In this document: one piece after another, positions 1 through 7,995 of the stretch | How positions within the stretch are numbered: position 1 is the first letter of the stretch | How the letters are laid out: the number at the start of each line of letters is the position of its first letter | Source of the DNA: Zygotorulaspora mrakii | Lineage: Eukaryota; Ascomycota; Saccharomycetes; Saccharomycetales; Saccharomycetaceae | Reading direction: 5' to 3' | Assembly (NCBI RefSeq): GCF_013402915.1 | Contig: NC_050721.1 | Span: forward strand, 248,001-312,000 | DNA length: 64,000 nt | Program-made: the position numbers and the translations under genes | The notes under the pieces: generated by a model | Told to the model about the DNA's origin: nothing | Database searches by the model: none | The model's input: only the letters and a program-made list of their open reading frames with translations

Positions 1-570
1 TATCATTGAAAAATGAGTATTTGATTCAATTTATTGAATACCATTGTTGTAACCGCTAACGTGTATATTTCTTAAGATCCAGTCTGTGAGTTGCAAACAT
101 GAATTGCATCGCGATGCATCATAGTTCATTTTCATCCTTTTTGCAATTTGATGATATCTACTCCCAATAAGTAGAGGCTATTGACGAACTGGTTGATAAT
201 GGGGGGGGGGGAGATTGGCATGGAAATCTCACGCTCTTCTTCCATTCATTTGAAGAATATCCCAGACAGGGGTGTTTATTAAGAAAACAAGGCTCAAAAG
301 AGTAAAGACTCAAAATATACGATGTACATGACCTTCTTTAACCTATTAGCTCCGTCATATTTCGGGTTCAAACAATGGCTAATTGACTCTCTTAAACTTT
401 GATTTTCAGGCCTTCCAATAAATGCTTGATCGGCTCCATTAGGAGACACCCTCGAGTCGAGATAATTATTTTCCGATACCATAATCCTAAGTGAGATGAC
501 ATCGTCTGCACACTCACTTTTTGATTCATGATGACTATTGATAGCCATTTGACAAAAAGTTTTCATAAGC

Positions 571-1503
571 TCAGCCCTGCATTAGCAATGAATCAAGTTT
601 TTCCTGCGTGAGTTGTACATTCAAGTAATCTCTCTCACATTGGGTGGTCAAGAGGCTCAACTCTAGCTCATCTTTGAGAATCCGTAGTTTTTCTTCCTCG
701 ATTTTTTTATCTAATGAATCACTTTCACGAAGTATGTGCTTGATCCTATCAAGCTCAACACTGTTATCGGTGGATTTGTCAAGATCCGTAAGATAAAAAA
801 AAGGTGATTCGTTTCGATCTAACCTGAATTCTTGAGGTTGAGTGAGTGCAGGGCTTGCTATAGTAGGGGTATTGTTATTTGAAGATAGAGATCCACTGCG
901 GTTGAAACTATCTACCGGTGTATTGTTACCGCTGTCATGAGGACGCTTGAATGGTATTTGTCCATATGACTGTGAAGTAGACTGAGGTATCCCTGTGGCA
1001 TATTGGTTTCTTGATGAAGGCTGGGGCACTGAATGGTATGTTCCTACACTCTGGAATTGACTGGATACGTTTTGGGTCCCTCGATGATATTGGTAATCAT
1101 TTTCATTCTGGTATGACTGATTGTTACTATTTCCATGCACTTGAGCATAATCTTCTCCTCTTCCAGAATAGTATCTACTACTACTGTTCATATGTTTGCT
1201 ACCTTGGCTCCGTCCATTGTAATAATGTTCAGAGCCATAGCTATCGGCATTTTGACCATACCCGCGATAACCCGAGTAGCCTCCTGGGTTGTTATGAAAG
1301 TCCCTCCGTGAGTTGTTTGAATGGTCATAGGAATGCCCTTTATATTTACCCCCACCTCTGTAATAGCCTCTTCCTGAGTACCCACCTCTTGAAGGCGGAT
1401 ATCCACTACTATTGCTATTATACCTCGTAAAACCTCCTGTGCCTTGGTGAGTGGAATCCTGTTCCGATGAACTTGAGCTCTCATTTACTGGGTAGTCACT
1501 CAT
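571..1503 (-). CDS. LGE1: Lge1-like protein, H2B ubiquitination cofactor
   Basis: 310 codons from an ATG at 1503. Residues about 20-150 are very rich in Gly, Tyr, Ser, Asn and Arg (RGG- and YG-type repeats). The C-terminal 60 residues (about 248-307) form a strongly charged predicted coiled coil. This low-complexity body with a terminal coiled coil is the architecture of S. cerevisiae Lge1 (YPL055C), which by family knowledge binds the E3 Bre1 and helps the Rad6-Bre1 complex ubiquitinate histone H2B in the nucleus. The low-complexity part alone would not identify the protein; the call also rests on gene order, because the downstream genes follow YPL054W to YPL026C. A CGGGTAA (Reb1-type) box lies about 140 bp upstream of the start. 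Confidence 0.8.
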   Translation of the reverse strand: MSDYPVNESSSSSEQDSTHQGTGGFTRYNSNSSGYPPSRGGYSGRGYYRGGGKYKGHSYDHSNNSRRDFHNNPGGYSGYRGYGQNADSYGSEHYYNGRSQGSKHMNSSSRYYSGRGEDYAQVHGNSNNQSYQNENDYQYHRGTQNVSSQFQSVGTYHSVPQPSSRNQYATGIPQSTSQSYGQIPFKRPHDSGNNTPVDSFNRSGSLSSNNNTPTIASPALTQPQEFRLDRNESPFFYLTDLDKSTDNSVELDRIKHILRESDSLDKKIEEEKLRILKDELELSLLTTQCERDYLNVQLTQEKLDSLLMQG

Positions 1504-1814
1504 GTCTACGAAGTGTGTAACTGTATACTACTTTTCTTCTTTTGTAATGCTTGAAGTGCAGATGAGTTAGACTTTTTTTTCAACTTTCACCATCTAAAGA
1601 AGAAATACTAAAACTGGAGACCTCAATAGAGAGACACGCTACACGGGTAAGAATAATGCAGTGAATCAGATCATCGGAACTGTATTAAATCATTTCTTCT
1701 ATTAAATATTAGTAAATATCAGTAAAAAGATCAAAAGCTACTTACTAGGTTGATAGGCGCTGCTATTACCCTTATGCTATGTGCGATTGTGGCTTGACGT
1801 CTATTAAAACTTCT
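1504..1814. other. LGE1 promoter / AMN1 3' region, no gene
   Basis: 311 bp between LGE1 and the end of AMN1, both on the minus strand. It must hold the AMN1 3' end and the LGE1 promoter. The only motif I can name is a Reb1-type site at 1644-1650. No open frame of note. Confidence 0.6.
1644..1650 (+). promoter_or_regulatory. Reb1-type site CGGGTAA
   Basis: CGGGTAA, the reverse complement of the Reb1 core TTACCCG, sits about 140 bp upstream of the LGE1 ATG, a usual position for a nucleosome-excluding general regulatory factor. Identified by consensus only. Confidence 0.4.
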
Positions 1815-3467
1815 TTATTCCTCTACCTTATTTATCCAGTAGTTCATATCATGCATCGCCATAACAAGTCTCATTCGTTTGATTTTTGCCTCTTCGTCAT
1901 GCAAAAGTTTTGTTATTCGTTCACAACCTTCGATTAAGATGGGGATTTTACGAGAATTCTTCCAAAGTTTGAATTGCGCCAAATGTCGTAAATCGCTTAT
2001 ATGCGCGAGATTTCTTATTTCTAGTACCGACAAGTTCGGAAAATAGTTGAATGCAAATAATGTGGGTATAGAGTGGTTTGTCAGGAGACTACAGTTGTTC
2101 AACGATAACCTTTTGATATGTTTACCCCTTTGTTGAGCCAGTTCCCAGATGCCCGCATCAGTAATTTCACAGCCCGCAACGCCAAGGGTCTCAATTTGAG
2201 TATGTTCAGCCAATGCAATCACGGAAACGCTTGTAATATTTGTTCCGTTTCTATGTCTACCCAAATTACAACTTTGCAACTGTGGACATTTGAGGGCTAT
2301 CGCAATGACACCTGCATCTGTTATATTATCACAAGCTCTCAAATCGAGAATTTTCAGTTTTGAAGCATTTGCAGAAATTTCAAATAGAAAATTGTCGTTG
2401 ATAACTTTGCTTCCTGGCATGATTAATCTTTCCAAGGATTTAAGTCTTGAAATCCATGAAAAAGGAGGAATTACATTTGGACAAATGTAAAGCTCCAACC
2501 AACTTATATTATCTGGAGCTAAAATAGTAGCCATTTTATCCAGATCATTTTGCAAAAGCTTATGGAATTTATGCAAGACAAAAATTGACGGCCTGCTAAC
2601 TATTTGATTACAATCTCCAGAATATTTGTCAATAAACTTGCTGTAATGTTGAGGATGCTTGAAATATACTTTTTTCAAAAGCACCCCGAGAGTGACTGAG
2701 TGCCATAACCTGTTTACGAATAAGCAGTTGTACAGCAGCGAATCTTCTTTTCCCTCCCTCTTCAACTCAGAGTTTGATGTGGTTGATTCGGTACATTCAT
2801 GCCAAGCTTGACGAGCCTTTTTCTCATCTTTGTAAATTAGCAATGCGTGCTTATATGAAAGCGGTCTTCTTCTAGAGCACGACTTCTCGTGCGGTACATC
2901 ACTGTCAAGGCTGACAAACCTGAGAATATTTGCTAATATTTCCTTAATTTGAAAAATTTCATGCGTCCTGCTTGCACGATTGGAAAAATCAATCCGTTTT
3001 CCAATACTACCGCTCAGTGTTAGCGATAGATCGGCGAAATCTTGGCTCAAGGACTGATTTTCAGCATTTTCTGTCGACGTTGGAGAAGAGATAGCCAAAC
3101 GACCGGTAGACTGAATTCTCTTGGAGTCCCAGTATGCGCTGCCTCTTTTCCTTCTTAGAGGAGAAGACTCCGGCGTTACTGGAAAACTAGTACCTACAGG
3201 ATACGACTCGCAATGGCTTTTGCCATTTGCTCGCAGCTGGTCCTCGCGTTTCTTACTGCGACAGTGACGAATGGCGCTGCATTTCTTGAGCACATCTCTG
3301 ATCGGCGAGGCGATTTTAAAGTGTCTTGAGTCTGACTCGATTGCATCATTTGCCGCATCGATTTCACTCGGCGTGGGCGAGCATTTCTTCAGGGGCCGCT
3401 GTTCAACCAGCGTTGCCTCTCTTTGTCTTTTGATGGAACCATTCTTGTTCAATGGTGTGAATTGCAT
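1815..3467 (-). CDS. AMN1: Amn1, leucine-rich-repeat antagonist of mitotic exit
   Basis: 550 codons from an ATG at 3467, against 549 in S. cerevisiae Amn1 (YBR158W). The N-terminal third is basic and Ser/Pro-rich. Residues about 330-530 carry cysteine-containing leucine-rich repeats (motifs such as LKILDLRACDNITDAG and IKRLSLNNCSLLTNHS). In S. cerevisiae the protein blocks the mitotic exit network at the Tem1-Cdc15 step and promotes turnover of Ace2, so it controls daughter-cell separation. In that species the gene lies next to ICS2 and SLI15 on chromosome II; here it lies between LGE1 and LEE1, close to SLI15, as expected for the unduplicated order. The long upstream gap contains several ACCAGC (Ace2/Swi5-type) cores. 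Confidence 0.88.
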   Translation of the reverse strand: MQFTPLNKNGSIKRQREATLVEQRPLKKCSPTPSEIDAANDAIESDSRHFKIASPIRDVLKKCSAIRHCRSKKREDQLRANGKSHCESYPVGTSFPVTPESSPLRRKRGSAYWDSKRIQSTGRLAISSPTSTENAENQSLSQDFADLSLTLSGSIGKRIDFSNRASRTHEIFQIKEILANILRFVSLDSDVPHEKSCSRRRPLSYKHALLIYKDEKKARQAWHECTESTTSNSELKREGKEDSLLYNCLFVNRLWHSVTLGVLLKKVYFKHPQHYSKFIDKYSGDCNQIVSRPSIFVLHKFHKLLQNDLDKMATILAPDNISWLELYICPNVIPPFSWISRLKSLERLIMPGSKVINDNFLFEISANASKLKILDLRACDNITDAGVIAIALKCPQLQSCNLGRHRNGTNITSVSVIALAEHTQIETLGVAGCEITDAGIWELAQQRGKHIKRLSLNNCSLLTNHSIPTLFAFNYFPNLSVLEIRNLAHISDLRHLAQFKLWKNSRKIPILIEGCERITKLLHDEEAKIKRMRLVMAMHDMNYWINKVEE

Positions 3468-5004
3468 AAAGGAAGGGACGGTATTTAAACTATAACTCAG
3501 TAAGGAATGTCAGAAACGTTAGAAAAAAATAGTAGCGTTGATAAGAATGTGTTTTAGATCCTTGAATATACCATAGACGACAGAGACAACAGAGAGTAAC
3601 AACGTGTGTGCGAACCAAGAAACCTATATCCTTTCGCTCCTCAACTAGCTCGCTTCCCCCAGCACTGTCTTGCTCCCCATTGCCACACACAACTCTCTAC
3701 ATATATATATCATATATGCTAATATCAACGAACAATGTCGCAGCAAAACATGAGACTTTGCAGGCAAGTAAGTGATACTGGCACCAGACAGTGTTCAGAA
3801 TTTACTGCTAGTTACGGAAAAGAAGGGAAGGGGGAACAGAACAAAACAGAACAGACACACTTCCAAGCTGTGATCGACACCAGCCCAGTGGGAATCGCTG
3901 TCAATCAAATTGCGTAAACACAACCATCAATGACAATCTCTGTTTCTAGAATGCTTTGAGGCGGTTTTGACCAGCTTTGTCTCGAAATTTACAGTTCGCA
4001 TTCTTTCTGCGCCTGTAGCGAATGTGCGACATGCACCATGTTCAAAACAAGCAAGCAATTGCTGGCCAATCACCCACATGATAGAAAAATATCAAAACAT
4101 CACATGAGAGAGAAGCGCCAAGACAAGCTAGAAACAAGCGTAAGACAAGCGTGCGTAAGACACCCCAAATAAACCTTCTACCAGCAAGAATCAGACTTCA
4201 AGCACCTGTACCATCAAGTTCGACCTGCGCATGTATCGCTCGCCGACTTCGATATGCGTTTCCATTACTGCGAGATGGCTAATGTCTTACATGATCAACA
4301 CAACATACAAAACACAAACAAGCAGCATACATAACATACATATAACACTACCCCAGTGGCTGACAGAGGTGTCACTTGAGGCATTGCAATCACTTATTAC
4401 TTGTGTGCTTGCCCTTAAAAAAACAGGGCAGCTGCCGAGCACCACGGCTAGAAATGCATTATCTTGATTCTGACTTGATAGTTAAAGATAGCTTGATGTG
4501 GGCTGCGATTGATAAGATACAGTCAGTCCTTGTGCAGGTTTGAGCATGAGACAAACAGACTTTGGGACACCAGAACGCAGATACGTGGAGAGAGCGTAGT
4601 GTGGTGGTGCGTTAACTGTGACGAGTAGTGGCAGAGGACGTTCTCGACCAGATGATACGGATTCTATCTCGGGATGACGAGATACGAAGAAGGGTGTTGA
4701 AAAGTCGGGCTGATAAGTGAAATTACCGCAACCATCTTGGTAGTATGCACGTTTTTAGATATGGGCTAGGGGTTTCAGATAGCGATGGTACGAGAGGTGA
4801 GTCAATGGGCAGCGAACGGCGTTAACACCTGGTATAAAGTATTAATAAGTAGAATAGTCGTTTCTCGATCCGGGAGATCAAGGGTGATCGAGTGGTAAGC
4901 GTAGAACAGAGATATATAAACTTGTAGTAGGCAGACAGGCACGAAGTGTGCGAAGTGAGACACGCAGGTACAGAGAGATAGGACAAGTGACTTAGGCAAC
5001 GGAG
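3468..5004. promoter_or_regulatory. Divergent AMN1-LEE1 intergenic region
   Basis: 1.5 kb between two divergent genes. No open frame has protein-like composition; the longest ATG frames are 60-78 codons. A TATA-like AT run is at about 3697-3718 and a good TATATAAA at 4913-4920, 92 bp before the LEE1 ATG. Ace2/Swi5-type cores (ACCAGC) occur at 3879, 3970 and 4180, plus GCTGG at 4061. The size suggests complex regulation of one or both genes. Confidence 0.55.
4913..4920 (+). promoter_or_regulatory. TATA box of LEE1
   Basis: TATATAAA, 92 bp upstream of the LEE1 start codon and correctly oriented; a standard yeast TATA distance. Confidence 0.5.
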
Positions 5005-6363
5005 ATGGGATCAGAAAGACACAACTCTTCGCAGCAGCGTTCTCGCGCTAGGAGTGGCCAGAATCAGAGATCCGACGAGACTGGCAAAAGAAGGTTTACG
5101 TTCGGATCGAAAAGCGGTGGCAATGGTAATGGAAGAGATGGACAAGGACATGAAGGCCATAAGAAGCTTGCTGGGGAGCATGCTGACCAGGGCGCAAAAC
5201 AGGGGTTTACGCCTCAACAGCAAAAGGTGATCATCGAGCATCTTCTGATCACGAAGAGCAACGCCCCCCAGAAGAACTACTCGCATGTGCCATGCAAGTT
5301 CTTCAGACAGGGGTCGTGCCAGGCGGGCGATTCTTGCCCATTTTCTCATTCTTTGGACACCACCACTGCAGACCAAACGCCTTGTGAGTATTTCAAAAGG
5401 GGAAATTGCAAATTCGGTTCCAAATGTGCCAACGCCCATATTCTACCAGACGGTGTGAGGGTCAATCCACCGCGGCAGTTTAAAACTAGGTCCTCGTCTA
5501 GTCGCGAAGGTGTCACTCAGCCGCAGTTTCAGGCACAAGCACAGGCTCAGGTTCAGGCTCTTGCTCTTGCTCAAGCGCACACTCAAGCTCACGGCCATGC
5601 CATCGTGGAGAACTGTATTTACGAAGAGGAAGAACCGAGGGCCGGCAGTTCTGTGGAGGATGTCTCACAGGTGGATGTAGAAGATGAATGTGAAGAATTT
5701 TACATTCCTAGGGATTTCGCTGACTTACTAACTCCGGAAGAACTGAGGCGCCGGAATTCAAGATCGTCCTCGTCTTCAATACCCTCTTCCTTCAAGAATC
5801 CAGAATTCTCCCATTCCCGCTCTCTTTCATCATCGTCATCATCGTACGGTTCAGAACCCCTGTTTTCTCCAACTATCAGTACCAATAATGGCTATCATCA
5901 AAGAGCGTACTCTAATGCTTCCTTATCATCTTCAAATTCGTCTACAACCGTATCACCACTGCTGCATCAGCAACTGTCAAACTTTCAACAGCCGCAATGG
6001 ACGCCAATTTCTCAAAACTATTCGTATCACAACTACAATAGTACCAAAAATGATACCAATTATTTGACGCCAAAGACTCAACAGTCCACAAAAGTCACTT
6101 ATTCTCCGTGGTTTCCACCAATGCTTCACGATAGCTCAACTTCAAGAGGTGCTATTTCCTGGCTAGGTAGCGATCTCACAAGGTTGAAAATCGATGAAGA
6201 AGCGGTGGACGAGCTCTCCTCTACAGACGCAGACGTGGACGCTGCAATAGCAAGCTTGTCAAGCTTTGGCAAGAACACAAGCAACTACCGTCAAGACACG
6301 CAATTTTTTTTTGATGATATTCCCGTGCGTTTCGATCATGCCCAGCTATCATACACAAAATAA
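5005..6363 (+). CDS. LEE1: Lee1-like tandem CCCH zinc-finger protein
   Basis: 452 codons from an ATG at 5005. Two CCCH fingers with C-X7-C-X5-C-X3-H spacing are clear: C97/C105/C111/H115 and C127/C135/C141/H145. They are followed by a short Gln-Ala repeat (about residues 175-200), an acidic patch and long Ser/Asn-rich stretches. S. cerevisiae Lee1 (YPL054W, 301 aa) has this finger pair and an unknown function; tandem CCCH fingers of this spacing usually bind RNA. The protein here is about 150 residues longer, mainly in low-complexity sequence. The neighbour LGE1 is YPL055C, so position supports the name. Confidence 0.82.
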   Translation: MGSERHNSSQQRSRARSGQNQRSDETGKRRFTFGSKSGGNGNGRDGQGHEGHKKLAGEHADQGAKQGFTPQQQKVIIEHLLITKSNAPQKNYSHVPCKFFRQGSCQAGDSCPFSHSLDTTTADQTPCEYFKRGNCKFGSKCANAHILPDGVRVNPPRQFKTRSSSSREGVTQPQFQAQAQAQVQALALAQAHTQAHGHAIVENCIYEEEEPRAGSSVEDVSQVDVEDECEEFYIPRDFADLLTPEELRRRNSRSSSSSIPSSFKNPEFSHSRSLSSSSSSYGSEPLFSPTISTNNGYHQRAYSNASLSSSNSSTTVSPLLHQQLSNFQQPQWTPISQNYSYHNYNSTKNDTNYLTPKTQQSTKVTYSPWFPPMLHDSSTSRGAISWLGSDLTRLKIDEEAVDELSSTDADVDAAIASLSSFGKNTSNYRQDTQFFFDDIPVRFDHAQLSYTK

Positions 6364-7184
6364 AATCAAAAACAAAAACATAAATAAAAATTTTAAAAAG
6401 TTCCAGCTTCAGGAAGCTTCAATGGAATCGGTCAGGATTAATGCGGTATTAAGGTTATTTACATCACAGGTTTTTAAATACTTATTCTCTTTTCAAAACA
6501 AAATTATACAGGTTATTATTTTTTCTTTCTTTTCAATTGACCATTTGCTCAACGCATGTACACTTCCTTCTTTTTTCATTGAGTATCACTTAGGTTCCCT
6601 TATCAAAAAGCAAAAGAATATGTGATCGTATAATGGAAAGAAATGAAAAAGAAATGACAGGTTCTTCATGCGTGAAACTTGGGTAGTTGCATGATTGATA
6701 GTAGCTACATATGTGCATATGTACCTGTAGGTTCTTTTTTCCTATTTCTTTTTGAAGCATTTCAATATAGGTTCCATATTTGGATGGATAAGAAGAAACG
6801 ATCAACAACATGGTGTTAATTTCCTGGAGTGGACGTACAAATAATAGTCAGTATCGACCGATTAGTCTACCCCAGTCAGTAGTCATAGCAAACGATTTTC
6901 ACCTTGGAATTATCTTATTAGGTCTAGTTCTAGAACGAGTCCTTACAGGTCTGATAGAAGCCAGCGGGCCAGCACGGCTCAAGCGGGTATCCACGAACAG
7001 CCATGCCACTTTGCGCCAATACTTGTGGTTACTTTCGTACTCTCTGTCTGTTGACGTAGAAGTGAAGACGCAATTCGATGCTATAAATTCATAGCGAATT
7101 AACCTTTTATTGGTGACAATTTCCTTAAATGTGAAGCTCAAAGTAGGCAGGATAATTGTTTCAGCAAAAAAAATTACTGAGACT
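6364..7184. other. Intergenic, no gene seen
   Basis: About 820 bp between LEE1 and the next plus-strand gene. The first 200 bp are AT-rich (LEE1 3' end with A and T runs). Short open frames on both strands (73-119 codons) overlap one another, start late or have no homology that I recognise. I see no RNA gene. Confidence 0.5.
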
Positions 7185-7844
7185 ATGAGAATGCACGACA
7201 GTAATAGTCGACCCAAATTGCACAGTCACATATGGAAAAGTGAACCAGAAGGGGTTTCCCTGATTGAAGATGAAGCAGTTGACAAAGAAAAATCGGGTGG
7301 CCTCATCAAAAAATCTGCGTCCTTTAAAGAACTTCTACAGGAGAAATGTAAAGCCATGGGAAAAAGTATATCAGCGAGCAGTATGGGCACATTCAAAAAC
7401 CGCGATCATAAACGCAAGCCTTCTCATTCAAATGCTAGTTCATCAACGAGTCTTGTTTCCGATGCGAGCGGGCTGACGAGTGACCATTTCTATGATCACC
7501 CGAGCTCTCTCAAAGTATCGCTCACACCTGATCAAAGTTCGGTAGAATCCCAGGAGAACTATACCTGGAGGAGTCCTAGAGATTTAGCTAGTTGTAATAG
7601 TAGGCCCAGGACAAATAGTAAATTTGCCGTTTTGCATGGATCCTCATATGCACGCAATAAAAGCTCATTCCATGATGGCGTCGACACGAATGACAAATCT
7701 GATAGCGATGAAACTCATTCTAATAATTTCTCGTTTACGGAAGCTTACCGGGAACGCGGTTTAGAAGAACAACAGAAATACATTCCGAAAGAACCTTGGG
7801 AAAGTTTGACATTTGTTACTTATCCGAAAAAGTTACTGGGGTAG
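7185..7844 (+). CDS. Uncharacterised Ser-rich protein (positional candidate for ICS2)
   Basis: 219 codons from the ATG at 7185; the frame is open further upstream only through a TTG, and a second ATG at 7191 is also possible. The product is polar, rich in Ser, Asp and Lys, with no membrane segment. It contains a KKSASFKELLQEKCKAMGKS segment (about 44-63) and ends in the hydrophobic EPWESLTFVTYPKKLLG. I do not recognise a domain. In the S. cerevisiae order CNS1-SLI15-ICS2-AMN1 (YBR155W-YBR158W) the gene between SLI15 and AMN1 is ICS2 (YBR157C, 255 aa, unknown function), and this gene has the right place and relative orientation. I could not confirm sequence similarity, so the name is only positional. 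Confidence 0.6.
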   Translation: MRMHDSNSRPKLHSHIWKSEPEGVSLIEDEAVDKEKSGGLIKKSASFKELLQEKCKAMGKSISASSMGTFKNRDHKRKPSHSNASSSTSLVSDASGLTSDHFYDHPSSLKVSLTPDQSSVESQENYTWRSPRDLASCNSRPRTNSKFAVLHGSSYARNKSSFHDGVDTNDKSDSDETHSNNFSFTEAYRERGLEEQQKYIPKEPWESLTFVTYPKKLLG

Positions 7845-7995
7845 TTGTCACAATCTAATATAATACCCTACTACTCCTGTTTAATTATTCCATTATTACT
7901 ATACATAGCTCATTAGTTTAACAAAAACCAGCAGGCCTGCGTGGATACAAAAACTGGGAAAGCCTAGACGATTGGGGTTTTTGCTGACACTTTTA

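Noticed and set aside
294..566. 90-codon ATG frame on the minus strand, starting 5 bp after the LGE1 stop
   Set aside because: No recognisable domain, and it has no promoter space of its own. Most likely chance in the LGE1 3' region.
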